From Bacteroidales bacterium (GTDB lineage Bacteria > Bacteroidota > Bacteroidia > Bacteroidales > Muribaculaceae), in NCBI GenBank assembly GCA_019416425.1, contig DXXK01000038.1, positions 1 through 44,991 on the forward strand: 44,991 nt of DNA, read 5' to 3'. A model generated the notes under the pieces. The model made no database searches. It worked only from the letters and a program-made list of their open reading frames with translations, and was not told the DNA's origin. A program made the translations under genes and the position numbers. This document shows, one piece after another, positions 17,578 to 27,165 of this stretch (its first letter is position 1; every line of letters begins with the position of its first letter).

Positions 17578-17620
17578 AGGAGAGGTCCCCTGCTGGGATA
17601 CCGGCAGGAGGGCCTCTCCT
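17578..17620 (-). other. Stable hairpin inside the SusCD operon mRNA
   Basis: The 94-base gap between the DUF3823 gene and the glycosidase-like gene contains an inverted repeat with arms of about 16 bases (outer arm AGGAGAGG paired with CCTCTCCT, inner arm CCTGC paired with GCAGG). The minus-strand sequence after it (TCCCTCAATC) has no U tract. It is therefore more likely an mRNA-stability or processing element, or a leaky attenuator, than a full terminator. Confidence 0.6.
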
Positions 17621-17652
17621 CGTTTATAGAAAATATGTAACTGATCAGTCAC

Positions 17653-18468
17653 TTAGGGAATCATGACCTCGATGGGCTCGGAGTAGTTCCAACGGCGTGT
17701 ACCGCTGCCCACAGGAGTGTCATAGTTGATACGCGCAGCAGCACGGACCCATACCTTGCGTCCGGAGGGGATCACACCGTTGGAGGTGATGGTGACGGGT
17801 GTGCCGAACAGCTCGTTGAACGAATTGCCGGTGTAGCTGATGGAGCTGGACCAGCGGTCGTCGCGGGCACGATAGCCGACGGAGTTGGAGTAGCTTACGA
17901 AGAACTGGATGTCGGTCATGTTCAGGAAATTTTCATCCCAGTTGCCCATGGGCTGGATTTTCTCCTTGAACTCCTGCTCGGACACGCCGCGCTCCACAAC
18001 CACGCGGGCCTTGATGACGCCGTTGCTGACGGTGGGATCGCCTACGATCTTGACGTTCAGGAAAGGCTGGACCTTGAACTCAACCTTGGTAGTACCCTTG
18101 ATGTCGGTGGTGATGCTCTCGTCGGCCAGCACGGTGCCGTCGGGAGTCTCGCGTACCAGGGGAATGAACGGACCGTCGATGCGGATGTTGTAGTTCCCCT
18201 TGAAGATCTTGGTGTTCTGGAACGTGCCGTCGGGACGGCAGAAGAAGTCGGGATTATGCTCCACGTTGTCGCCCCAGCTCAACTCGGTGAGACGTACGCG
18301 GATGCCCTCGCTGCCCTGGTCGGTCAGCACCGGGTCACCGGTCTTGACATCAACCACGCGGCCCTGGATGGTCTCTTCGGGCTGGTCGTAGTTGTCGATT
18401 TCGAACATGCTGCATGAGGAGAGCATGAGAAGAGCGGCGCACATGCCGGTTATATTGATCAGTTTCAT
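17653..18468 (-). CDS. DUF3823 lipoprotein (SusE/F-like, PUL-associated)
   Basis: 271 residues. Lipoprotein signal ends LMLSSC (Cys19), followed by SMFEIDNYDQPEE, an acidic export-type stretch. The DUF3823 N-terminal domain is recognisable: IQGRVVDVKTGDPVLTDQGSEGIRVRLTELSW with a carboxypeptidase-regulatory-like beta-sandwich to about residue 125. A second beta-rich domain follows. Members of this family are encoded just after susD and are thought to be surface glycan-binding or complex-stabilising lipoproteins. No catalytic motif is visible. It starts 20 bases after susD. The binding target is inferred only from context. Confidence 0.82.
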   Translation of the reverse strand: MKLINITGMCAALLMLSSCSMFEIDNYDQPEETIQGRVVDVKTGDPVLTDQGSEGIRVRLTELSWGDNVEHNPDFFCRPDGTFQNTKIFKGNYNIRIDGPFIPLVRETPDGTVLADESITTDIKGTTKVEFKVQPFLNVKIVGDPTVSNGVIKARVVVERGVSEQEFKEKIQPMGNWDENFLNMTDIQFFVSYSNSVGYRARDDRWSSSISYTGNSFNELFGTPVTITSNGVIPSGRKVWVRAAARINYDTPVGSGTRRWNYSEPIEVMIP

Positions 18469-18488
18469 GTTGTTTTAAGTGTTAATGT

Positions 18489-20549
18489 TTAACGGTTGGG
18501 CTGCTGGTCGATGACTGGACTCTTAACAACCTCGTTGCCAGGAATGCCGAAGTAGTAGTCGATCGGGTTGTACTCGAACTCTTTATGCGAGATGCACTCG
18601 AAGCGAACGTCGAAGAACCACTTGCGGTCCTGGGCGGAATAGAAGGGATAGATACCGCGGAAACGATAGTGGGAGTTGGAGCTGAACTTCTCCTTGTCAC
18701 GGCTCTCGCCCCAGAATCCGTCACGGTTGTCGTAGTCGTTGACACGCCAGCGACGCAGGTCCCACTTGGTGCCTGTCTCGAAAGCGGTCTCCTTGCGGCG
18801 CTCCTTGCGGACGATGTCGCGGCTCTCGTTGCTGCCGTTCAGCTTGCCTGTCAGCAGGGTGGCGCCTGCACGGTTGCGGATGCTGTTGATGGCGTCGGTT
18901 GCAACACCCAGCATATCGGAGCCATCGGGGCTCGCTGTGCCGGCGATGGAGAGTTCCACGGCTGCCTCGGCGGCGTTCAGCAGAACCTCGGCGTAACGTA
19001 CCAGGATGTAGTGCTGGTCGCTGTTACCCTCGCGGGCGGTGAACGAAGGATCGTCCTTGAGCCACTTGCGACCCAGCAGACCTGTCATGGCGGACTCGGC
19101 GTAGTTGTAGAACGGCCCGTTGGCACCGGAGGCGTTCATCTTTGAGCCGTCGGGCAGCTCGACGATGGTCTGGTTGTTCGGGTCCGGGCTCAGGAACAGG
19201 GTCGGATTGTCGCCCTTGGCGATGTCAAGGCCCTGGTAGTTCTGGTTCTGATTCTGGTAGGAATAGTCGTTCAGCAGAGGCTTGACGGGGACCGAACCGG
19301 TGTAGACCCCGGCGTAGATCTCCATCGACTGGCTCTTGAACTGGTCGCCTGGAACGATGAGGTAGCTGAGCAGACGGGGCTCGGCGTTCTTGTAGAAGTC
19401 GCCGGGATTGTCGTACATGATGTAGTTACCCTCAGTGTTAGAGTTTCCGGTGGTGACCTTCAGCGTACCGTCGGGATAACGCTCGAAGCCTTCGAACAGC
19501 TCGACGAAGTCGGCGGTGGGGCATACGGCGCTACTCAGAGGCGAGCGGAACACGTAGGGTGCGTTGTAGGCGTCGAAGGAGTGTGTGGTGGTGGGGTAGA
19601 TGTACTCGCGGATCCAGATGTTCTCGGGGCTGTCCAGGTCGGAGCACATGTCGATCATGTTCTGACGCTGAGCGGCGCGGTCACCCTCGGCCCACTTCTT
19701 CATGTACAGGCCGTAGCCGCCTTTCTCCATCACCTCGCGAGCGGCCTTGTAGGACTCGGCGAAGTAGCGCTTGGAGGCCTCGGCAGCGGTGGCCTGGTCG
19801 AAACCGATGACGCGGACACCTGTTTTCTGGCCCAGACCGGTCAGACGACCCGGAACAGACTCATTGTACTTGGCGACGGAACCGGCGTAAAGCATGGCCT
19901 CGGACTTGACTGCCAGCGCCACGTATTTGTTGGCGTAGCCGCGCTTGGGGCTCTTGGGCATCATTAGTTCGGCTGCTTTGTCGAAGTCGGCGCAGATCTG
20001 ATTCCAGGTCTCCTCCTCGCTGGCGCGGGGAACCTCCAGCTCATCGCTCTCGGCAGGGTAGCTGATGACGCGGGTCACCAAGGGTATGCCTCCGTAGCGC
20101 TTGGCCAGGGCGTAGAATACGTATGCACGCACGAAGTATGCCTCGCCCAGATAGTCGTTGTAGGTGATTTCCGGATAATTGCCACGGTAATCGGGAAGGT
20201 TCTCGATCAGGAAGTTGGCGGCGCGAAGCAGCTCGAAGGCGTTGCCCCAGTATGCCTCGTTCTCGCCCGTGAAGGCGCGGCAGTATCCGTCACGGTTCAC
20301 TGCGTCACCAGTGCCGTCGAATCCGAAACCGGCCAGCCAGCCGTTGTAGCTGTTCAGACCACGCTCGGCCAGATACTTGAAGTCCTCGAAGGGCATTGTG
20401 GAATACATGCGGGCCATGTAGATGTCCATACCCGACTCGCTGGCCAGCAGGTCATCGGCGGTGACGATGTTCTTGGGGGCGATGTCCAGGTCGTTGCACG
20501 ACGTCAGCATCGTGGCTCCCAGTATGATTGATAATAATATCTTTTTCAT
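18489..20549 (-). CDS. SusD/RagB-family outer-membrane glycan-binding lipoprotein
   Basis: 686 residues, long for the family (about 520-650). The lipoprotein signal ends ATMLTSC (Cys18), then NDLDIAPKNIVTADDLLAS. The helical core has typical SusD stretches: RAANFLIENLPDYRG, YLGEAYFVRAYVFYALAKRYGGIPLVTRV and, near the C-terminus, LVRYAEVLLNAAEAAVEL...AINSIRNRAG. SusD forms a hinged lid on the SusC barrel and passes oligosaccharides into it. The gene lies 16 bases after susC and is clearly co-transcribed with it. Confidence 0.95.
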   Translation of the reverse strand: MKKILLSIILGATMLTSCNDLDIAPKNIVTADDLLASESGMDIYMARMYSTMPFEDFKYLAERGLNSYNGWLAGFGFDGTGDAVNRDGYCRAFTGENEAYWGNAFELLRAANFLIENLPDYRGNYPEITYNDYLGEAYFVRAYVFYALAKRYGGIPLVTRVISYPAESDELEVPRASEEETWNQICADFDKAAELMMPKSPKRGYANKYVALAVKSEAMLYAGSVAKYNESVPGRLTGLGQKTGVRVIGFDQATAAEASKRYFAESYKAAREVMEKGGYGLYMKKWAEGDRAAQRQNMIDMCSDLDSPENIWIREYIYPTTTHSFDAYNAPYVFRSPLSSAVCPTADFVELFEGFERYPDGTLKVTTGNSNTEGNYIMYDNPGDFYKNAEPRLLSYLIVPGDQFKSQSMEIYAGVYTGSVPVKPLLNDYSYQNQNQNYQGLDIAKGDNPTLFLSPDPNNQTIVELPDGSKMNASGANGPFYNYAESAMTGLLGRKWLKDDPSFTAREGNSDQHYILVRYAEVLLNAAEAAVELSIAGTASPDGSDMLGVATDAINSIRNRAGATLLTGKLNGSNESRDIVRKERRKETAFETGTKWDLRRWRVNDYDNRDGFWGESRDKEKFSSNSHYRFRGIYPFYSAQDRKWFFDVRFECISHKEFEYNPIDYYFGIPGNEVVKSPVIDQQPNR

Positions 20550-20565
20550 GTCTATTGTCAGTTGA

Positions 20566-23500
20566 TTAGAAGGAGAAATTCAGACCGAACGTGAAGGTCT
20601 TGTTAAGAGGATACATACGACCCAGATCGTCGTCGGGATGCTCGGGGTCAACGAACTTGACCTTGGTGAAGGTCAGCAGGTTATAGGCGTTGAAGTAGAC
20701 GCGGATGCGGCACTGGCGCGTCCAGGCCTCAGGCAGCGTGTAGCCCAGCTCGATGCTCTTGAGACGCAGATAGTCGGTGCTGACGCGGTTAAACGACGAG
20801 TTCGAACGGGGATAGCGGCCGGTGTAGGCGTAGTAGCCGCTGACCCATTGGGTAGCCGGATCGTATGGGTCGTCCATAGCGTTGACAGGATGCCAGCGGT
20901 CGGTGTACTGCTCCAGGATACCGCCGCCCATGTCGCCCCAGATGGAGTAAAGCGGCTCCTTGTATTCCATGGAACCCAGGGCCGAGCCCTGCCACAGCAT
21001 CGAGAAGTCAAGGCCCTTCCAGGCCAGCGATGCGTTAAGTGAGTAGTTCATCCAGGGGGTCTGGTCGAAGGCGAAAGGATGCTCGTCCTCACCGTTGATC
21101 TCACCGTCACCGTTCCAGTCCTCGTATTTGTAGTCACCGGGCAGCACGTCCTTCTCCTGATATCCCGTATAGTTCCAGATGTCGTTCCAGCTTTCGTAGC
21201 GGCCGTTGCCGGTGTAACCGAACTGTACACCCTGGTAACGGTTGTTCAGATTGTCGTGACGCCAGCGGTCGTAGCTGTTGGCGTACGGGCCGTTCTGCGA
21301 GGCGTGCAGGTATTTGTTACGTGTGATGGTCACCATGCCGCGCAGGTCGTAGGTTACGTTGCCCACGGTGTTGCGGTGACGGAGTTCAAGCTCCATACCC
21401 ATGTGCGAGTCGCTGTTCAGGTTCTCGCGCGGTGCGGTGGCGCCCACGACTGTGGGCAGACCGCCTTCGTTACGTGCGAACAGTCCGCTGCGGTGACGAT
21501 GGAAGTAGTCGAACGAGAATCCGAATATACCGTTGTGCATATCGAAGTCAAGACCGATGTCGAATGTCTTGGACTTGTACCAGGTGATGTTGGTGTTGGG
21601 CAACGCCAAGGGTGATGCTGCCGAGATGTACTGGCCGTTGAATACGTAACCGGGGGAATAGCCGTTGTAGTTGCCGTTGTCGGCGGGGATGCCGGAGGGA
21701 TATCGATACCCCATTGCCCAGTCGTATTCCAGGCTGCCGTCGTCACCGAGTTCTCCGTAGCTGGCGCGGATCTTCAGGTTGTCGATGTGTGCCTTGGCGG
21801 CAGCATCTTCAAAGAATGGTTCCTCGGAGATTCTCCATCCTGCGGAAACCGAGGGGAAGAAGCCCCACTGGTGACCCTTGGCGAATTTGGAGGAGCCGTC
21901 GTAACGGAACTGGGCCTCGATCAGGTATCGGTTGTCGAAGCTGTAGTTGACACGGCCTATCAGAGCCTGGTTGGCTATCTCGTACAGGTCATTGTCGCCG
22001 CCGTTCATGGCACCGATCTGGCCTTCGGTCACACCGATCAGCAGATAGGGATTGGCGAATGCCAGGTCACGGACTGCATAGAAGTTATCGCCGGTACGCT
22101 TCTGCCACTCCCAGCCTAATGTCACGCCGACGTCATGCTTCTCGGCGAACTCGCGGTTGTAGTTCAGCAGGATCTGACCCAGAAGCTGCGACTTGGAGTA
22201 GAACTCACGTCGCAGGTTGCTCGGTGAACTGCTGTTGTAGACTTTCTGGTTGTACGTGTCGGTCAGGGGATCGTAAGCGTACTGGTAGTATTCCTTACGG
22301 TAGATCTCGTTGTTGTCCACACGGTAGTCGTAGCTCATCAGGGCCTTGGCCTGCAGACCTTTCAATGCGGGAATGTATTCGCCGAAGTCGAAGTTCAGGT
22401 AGGCTGATGACTCAAAGGTCTTCTGACGGTACTTGCGGTGACCGCTGATGTCGGATGTCATCATGGCCACGGTGTTCTGTTCCAGATCCAGGCCTTCGTA
22501 GTTCAGCATCGTGTTGTCGGGATCGGCGTAGGCCGGATAGAGCATACCCTGCTTCCAGAGGTTACGGATGATGTCGACGGAGCTGGTGTAGGGAGTGTTG
22601 CGCTTGTCGGCCATGCCGGCGAGGTTGGCGTAGAATTTCAGACCGCGGAGAATCTCGGCGGTGATGTTGGCTCGTACGTTGAACTTGTCGTAGTTCAGGT
22701 CACCGCTCTTGAAGATACCCTCCTGGTAGAAGTAGCCGAAGCTGGTGTAGAACTGCACGCGCTCGTTGCCGCCGGACACGCTTATGTCGTGCTGGGTCTG
22801 CGGAGCTGTCTTTGCGATGATCAGGTCGTTCCAGTTGGCGATACGGCGGCTGCCGTTGGCCAGGGCCTCGAAGTCAGCCTGGCTGAAGCCTATCGACCCC
22901 CCGTTGATGTTGTTCCATTTCTGCTCGTTGTAGATGGTCATTGCGTCGTAGGCGCTGGCCAACTCGGGCATCTTGTTCGGTTTCTGGATCGTGTAGGAAC
23001 CAGTGTAGGATACGTTGATCTTGCTCTTGGAACCCTCTTTGGTAGTGACCAGGAGGACACCGTTTGCGGCGCGTACGCCGTAGATGGCCGCGGATGCATC
23101 CTTCAGAACCGATACATCCTGGATGTCATTGGCGTTGAGGCGCTGGAAATCCTCGACTGTCCTCGGAATCCCGTCTATCACCACGAGCGGGGCGCCCATG
23201 CCGCGGATATCCATGTTGTTCTGATAGGTACCGGGCTCGGAGCTCTTCTGCCATACACGCAGGCCGGGGATACGGCCGGTAAGCATGTTCTGAGGGTTCT
23301 CGTTGTTGGTCTGGAGCATTTCGGATCCTTTGACGCTCGCAACCGAACCGGTAACCGATCCGCGGCGCTGTGTACCGTAACCCACTACCACCAGCTCGTC
23401 CATGACTTGGCTGTCGGGCTGCATGTTTACATTCAGTACGGTGCGTCCGTTCAGTTTCTCGTTCAGAGGTGTGTAACCCACATAGGAGAACACCAGAGTG

Positions 23501-23733
23501 GCGTTGGCCGGAGCCTTGAGCGAATACTTGCCGTCCATGTCGGTGGAGGTTCCGGTTGTGGAGCCCTTGACCATTACGGTCGCACCGATCAGCGGCTCAT
23601 TGTTCTCGTCCGTTACCATACCGCTGACGTTGACAAGCGCCTGGGCGTGTGCCGCCGCGGGAATGGCAATACACATGAGGACTAACGCCACGAATCGGGC
23701 AAGCCTCTTGATTTTGTCTGGAGTTTTTGTCAT
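20566..23733 (-). CDS. SusC/RagA-family TonB-linked outer-membrane transporter
   Basis: 1055 residues. Signal peptide (ending about residue 31, AAAHAQA), then a carboxypeptidase-regulatory-like domain (VSGMVTDENNEPLIGATVMVKGSTTGTSTDM, about 35-110). Next is the TonB-box region DELVVVGYGTQRR, a plug domain (NPQNMLTGRIPGLRVWQ...IRGMGAPLVVIDGIPR, then DVSVLKDASAAIYGVRAANGVLLVTTK), and a long beta-barrel ending NKTFTFGLNFSF with the aromatic terminus needed for outer-membrane insertion. No N-terminal STN signalling domain is present, which fits control by the hybrid regulator rather than an ECF sigma/anti-sigma pair. It starts 15 bases after the GH76 gene. Confidence 0.97.
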   Translation of the reverse strand: MTKTPDKIKRLARFVALVLMCIAIPAAAHAQALVNVSGMVTDENNEPLIGATVMVKGSTTGTSTDMDGKYSLKAPANATLVFSYVGYTPLNEKLNGRTVLNVNMQPDSQVMDELVVVGYGTQRRGSVTGSVASVKGSEMLQTNNENPQNMLTGRIPGLRVWQKSSEPGTYQNNMDIRGMGAPLVVIDGIPRTVEDFQRLNANDIQDVSVLKDASAAIYGVRAANGVLLVTTKEGSKSKINVSYTGSYTIQKPNKMPELASAYDAMTIYNEQKWNNINGGSIGFSQADFEALANGSRRIANWNDLIIAKTAPQTQHDISVSGGNERVQFYTSFGYFYQEGIFKSGDLNYDKFNVRANITAEILRGLKFYANLAGMADKRNTPYTSSVDIIRNLWKQGMLYPAYADPDNTMLNYEGLDLEQNTVAMMTSDISGHRKYRQKTFESSAYLNFDFGEYIPALKGLQAKALMSYDYRVDNNEIYRKEYYQYAYDPLTDTYNQKVYNSSSPSNLRREFYSKSQLLGQILLNYNREFAEKHDVGVTLGWEWQKRTGDNFYAVRDLAFANPYLLIGVTEGQIGAMNGGDNDLYEIANQALIGRVNYSFDNRYLIEAQFRYDGSSKFAKGHQWGFFPSVSAGWRISEEPFFEDAAAKAHIDNLKIRASYGELGDDGSLEYDWAMGYRYPSGIPADNGNYNGYSPGYVFNGQYISAASPLALPNTNITWYKSKTFDIGLDFDMHNGIFGFSFDYFHRHRSGLFARNEGGLPTVVGATAPRENLNSDSHMGMELELRHRNTVGNVTYDLRGMVTITRNKYLHASQNGPYANSYDRWRHDNLNNRYQGVQFGYTGNGRYESWNDIWNYTGYQEKDVLPGDYKYEDWNGDGEINGEDEHPFAFDQTPWMNYSLNASLAWKGLDFSMLWQGSALGSMEYKEPLYSIWGDMGGGILEQYTDRWHPVNAMDDPYDPATQWVSGYYAYTGRYPRSNSSFNRVSTDYLRLKSIELGYTLPEAWTRQCRIRVYFNAYNLLTFTKVKFVDPEHPDDDLGRMYPLNKTFTFGLNFSF

Positions 23734-23748
23734 GATTGTTATCGTTGT

Positions 23749-25215
23749 TTACTTTATTGCCTGTAGAACTGCATATTCCGTTGCGAAGGCGAAGGTAAAC
23801 ATGGCTTCCATGTTGTTACGGTCGCGCGAGGAGTTCCATCCGGCCAGCAGGCTGGGTGGCAGCATATGGTTGTAGAGGTAGTTGGAATATGCGTAGTCAA
23901 GATTGTTCTGGTATGCCTTGGCGTATTCGGCGGCCTTGGGGTAGGCCTTGACCGCGTCGGCGTAGCCCCGCAGCAGCACGCAGTTGAACCAGTTGTTGAA
24001 GCCGGTCAGCGCCATCTCATAGCATCCCTGTTTCGAACTGGGTTTCGCGAAGTATGCGAAGCTGCGGTCGGAGTAGTTCTTAAGGTCTTCCAGATAGACG
24101 GGATCGGTTGTGGCTCCGTACAGGTTGGCGGCGCCCGAGATCATCGTGCCCGTGTTGTAGGAGTACTTCTCGCCTACAGCTGCGCTCAGCGCCACATATG
24201 CACGGTAGCGTGTGCCGTCAATCTCCTCGTAGCGGATCTGGCCGCCGTTGTCATCGTTGCCCATCATGTCGACGAACACACCGGTGCCCTCATCGTAAAG
24301 ATGCGACTTCTGGTAGTCGTAGACTGCTTTTGCCATTTCCAGGTAGTAGTCGGCCTTGGCCTTGGTCTGCTTGCCGCGGGTCTTGTCGGGATTGATAACG
24401 CCGTAGGTGATCTGGTCACCCTTACCCTTGTAGATCTGGGCCAGCTTCACGAGCGGGGTCACCATCGGTCCGTTGGAGCAGGAATGCTTTGTGACATAAC
24501 CGGGACCCCATGTGATGCCGCCATGCTGCTTGCCGTTGGCGTCAAGGGTGCAGTCCCAGCCGTCCAACACATAAGCAGTCAGGTACTCGGCCTTCTGCAG
24601 GAACGCCTGCTTACCTGTGGCCTCGTACGCATCGATCAGTTCACGGACTATCCACATTTGGTCATCGTACACGTTCAGCACTCCAGTCACATTGGCACTT
24701 CCTTTGCCGGCTCCGCGGTTCACTCCGTAGACTGTCCAGGTGTTGGTTCCGGTGTAGGAAGTCAGATCATATGTTCCGGCGTAGAACTCCAGGTTATCTA
24801 CCAGATTGTCCAGCAAGGTGGAGTAGCGGGCGAAGTTGGCGTCATAGATATCCTTATGACCATCGGCCTTGAGACTGTTCAGCGAGTTGAGCACTGAGTT
24901 GACGGCCTCGATTGACGAGGTATACATCCAGACGCTACCCAGTTCATCGCTTGCTTTGCCGGTGTAAGGGTTGTAGTAGCGCGACATCGCCATACTCGGC
25001 CCCTGGAAGTAGTTCTCCACGGCCGCGTCGATCAGCTCGATGGCGCGAGTGGTGTTGGCCGTCTCGCTGGTCTCGGGCGTATTCGGTCCGTCAGGTCCGA
25101 GGTCCGGGTCGTTCTTGTCGCTGCCGCAGGCTGTGGCGCCCATGACGGTGATGACCGTCAGGGCTCCCAGTCTGAGTTTCGCGCTGTTTATGATTCTGAA
25201 AATATTCATGGTCAC
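23749..25215 (-). CDS. GH76 endo-alpha-1,6-mannanase lipoprotein
   Basis: 488 residues. The signal ends VMGATAC, followed by GSDKNDPDLGPDG, an acidic surface-export stretch, so the enzyme is predicted on the cell surface. The (alpha/alpha)6 GH76 fold is recognised by the Asp pair Asp184-Asp185 in NVYDDQMWIVRELIDAYEATG. Supporting blocks are SVWMYTSSIEAVNSVLN, GGITWGPGYVTKHSCSNGPMV and GCYEMALTGFNNWFNC. GH76 enzymes cut the alpha-1,6-mannan backbone internally. The position immediately before susC matches the idea of first-step cutting outside the cell. Two Met codons (25215, 25209) can serve as start. I used the first, 10 bases after the preceding gene. Confidence 0.93.
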   Translation of the reverse strand: MTMNIFRIINSAKLRLGALTVITVMGATACGSDKNDPDLGPDGPNTPETSETANTTRAIELIDAAVENYFQGPSMAMSRYYNPYTGKASDELGSVWMYTSSIEAVNSVLNSLNSLKADGHKDIYDANFARYSTLLDNLVDNLEFYAGTYDLTSYTGTNTWTVYGVNRGAGKGSANVTGVLNVYDDQMWIVRELIDAYEATGKQAFLQKAEYLTAYVLDGWDCTLDANGKQHGGITWGPGYVTKHSCSNGPMVTPLVKLAQIYKGKGDQITYGVINPDKTRGKQTKAKADYYLEMAKAVYDYQKSHLYDEGTGVFVDMMGNDDNGGQIRYEEIDGTRYRAYVALSAAVGEKYSYNTGTMISGAANLYGATTDPVYLEDLKNYSDRSFAYFAKPSSKQGCYEMALTGFNNWFNCVLLRGYADAVKAYPKAAEYAKAYQNNLDYAYSNYLYNHMLPPSLLAGWNSSRDRNNMEAMFTFAFATEYAVLQAIK

Positions 25216-25225
25216 TGAGCGGGGA

Positions 25226-27046
25226 TCAATTCAAAGTAATGGAGTAGAAGCACAGCTTGTTCTCGTCGCCGTTCTCCTCACCCTTGAACACACCCATGGC
25301 GATGGTCACATCCTTGCCGTTGAACTGCGACAGGTCGTAGACGAACGTGCAGTAGGAGGAGGGATCGGCGGGAGTTCCGGCGTCATGCTTGAACTTCCAG
25401 CAGCCGTCGGCAGCAGGCTCTGCGGCCTGTGCGTTGTTGCTTATAGGCGACAGATGGGTTACCTTACCGTCATCGGTGATGGCCGTGATCTTGAAGAATG
25501 TGTAGTTCGAGCCGAAGTTACGTGTAGTCAGGTTGAACTTGTTGTGGCCTTCGGCGATGCTGAACTTGGAGTAGAAGTAGGATTCAGGAACCTTGGTGTT
25601 GACGTTGTCGCCGCCACGGGTCTTGATCAGGTAGCCTTCCGATGGGAATACTTCGGGATCCTTGGTCAGAGGCATGTAGCTCCATTCTGCAGCCACGTGG
25701 TTGACGTCACGCCAGGAACGGTATGCGTTGAAGTAGTCGTCACGGTTACCGCTGATGGGGCTGATACCGGTGAATGTGCTCTTGGTCTGGGGCATAGTGG
25801 AACGAACCATCTCCAGAGTGAGCTTCCAGCCTTCCAGACCGGGAATCTCAGTGCCGGGGAGCCATGCCCACAGGGATTCTATTGGGTTCGCGGTGAAGGC
25901 GATGCGGCGGATCACGAACTGCTTCCAGTAGTCACCTGCATCGTGGCGGAATGTACCGATGGCGATGATGACCTCCTTGCCGATGTAGTCGCTGAGGTCG
26001 GTCACAATCTGATGGTAGTTTTCGGAGGCCAGTGTGCGGACACCGCCGATCAGGTGGGCTACAGGCTCGGCCTCGGACAGGTCTACAACCTGAACACCGA
26101 AGTATGCAGGTGCGTCGTCGGAAGCATTGTGTGTGCGGCTTTCCAGAGTCATCAGGCAGTTGTCGGCTGTGATGCGCTTGCTGCCGTATACGAAGGAGTC
26201 GAACATCTCCATGTCGACTGGATTGTTGCGCTGGTCGTCGCTGGAGTTTCGGATACGCAGTGTGGTTCCTTCATTCTGCTCCTCGTAGTCACCAACAAAT
26301 TCCAGAGTGCACATATAGTTGCAAGCCCAGTCCCAATGGGGATAGTTCTCGGCGTTGCGGCCACCGCGATACTCATTATAATACCACTTGGGTGCATCCA
26401 TCAGGGCCGACTTGGTAAGACCACGGAGAATGAACGCGCTGCCCATCGAGATCTCAAGCTGGGCCACGCCGTCAACGAAGTCATCGACTTTCACCTGCTT
26501 GTTCACGTCGGGATATCCTTCCTTCTGTACGGTGACCGTGTAATCCTTCAGCGTCAGGTTGCGGAGCTCGAAGTTACCCTGGGCGTCGGTCTCGGTGGTC
26601 TGGAAGTCGCTAACCTTGACTACGGCTCCGGCCAGAGGCGCGTTGTTGTGGTCCGCGTCGAGGACAACACCCTTGATCGATGCGTTGGCGAATACCAGGG
26701 CCACATCGACTGTGGTCTGGGTGAGCTCACCGAATTTTTTAGCCGTTACCGTCACGGCTGCCGTCTCGTAACCCTCCTTCTCGAATACGATGATGCCTGA
26801 AGTCATCGGTACGTTGGAAAGTGAGTACTGGCCCTGGGCGTTGGTAGTGGTAGTGGTCTCCGTATTATGGAGTGTTACCTTCACACCTGCCAGCGGAGCC
26901 GATTGCTCGTCGGTCACGACACCGGAGACTGTGCCCATGCCGACCACATCGTCTCCGTCCGAGTCAGAACATGAGCTTGCACCGACCAGGAACATCCCGG
27001 TCATCGCTGCCAGTCCTAACCATTTCAGAAATCCTTTGATTTTCAT
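25226..27046 (-). CDS. Surface lipoprotein with two carboxypeptidase-regulatory-like domains and a duplicated beta module
   Basis: 606 residues. The signal ends VGASSC (Cys27), then SDSDGDDVVG, strongly acidic, so surface export is likely. Two CarboxypepD_reg-like beta-sandwiches follow: VSGVVTDEQSAPLAGVKVTLHN (about 38-105) and IKGVVLDADHNNAPLAGAVVKVSD (about 120-200). The rest has two similar modules (about 205-390 and 400-606). The first contains LSDYIGKEVIIAIGTFRH and the second LSQFNGKDVTIAMGVFKG, each close to the module end. No catalytic motif was seen. It is first in the SusCD operon, so I infer a surface glycan-binding protein. This is context-based, not homology to a characterised binder. 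Confidence 0.72.
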   Translation of the reverse strand: MKIKGFLKWLGLAAMTGMFLVGASSCSDSDGDDVVGMGTVSGVVTDEQSAPLAGVKVTLHNTETTTTTNAQGQYSLSNVPMTSGIIVFEKEGYETAAVTVTAKKFGELTQTTVDVALVFANASIKGVVLDADHNNAPLAGAVVKVSDFQTTETDAQGNFELRNLTLKDYTVTVQKEGYPDVNKQVKVDDFVDGVAQLEISMGSAFILRGLTKSALMDAPKWYYNEYRGGRNAENYPHWDWACNYMCTLEFVGDYEEQNEGTTLRIRNSSDDQRNNPVDMEMFDSFVYGSKRITADNCLMTLESRTHNASDDAPAYFGVQVVDLSEAEPVAHLIGGVRTLASENYHQIVTDLSDYIGKEVIIAIGTFRHDAGDYWKQFVIRRIAFTANPIESLWAWLPGTEIPGLEGWKLTLEMVRSTMPQTKSTFTGISPISGNRDDYFNAYRSWRDVNHVAAEWSYMPLTKDPEVFPSEGYLIKTRGGDNVNTKVPESYFYSKFSIAEGHNKFNLTTRNFGSNYTFFKITAITDDGKVTHLSPISNNAQAAEPAADGCWKFKHDAGTPADPSSYCTFVYDLSQFNGKDVTIAMGVFKGEENGDENKLCFYSITLN

Positions 27047-27165
27047 GTTAGATATATTGATGTTGAAATTTTTTGTCCCGGTAGTTTTTAAGGTTATTGT
27101 CTGCCGTTGTTGTTTTAAGGTTTTTTAAATTGTCTTCAAAACTTTTGACACCGCAAAGTAAGCAT

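Noticed and set aside
25040..26800. 586-codon plus-strand frame across GH76 and the lipoprotein gene
   Set aside because: Spans the junction of two real minus-strand genes and has no start context or domain.
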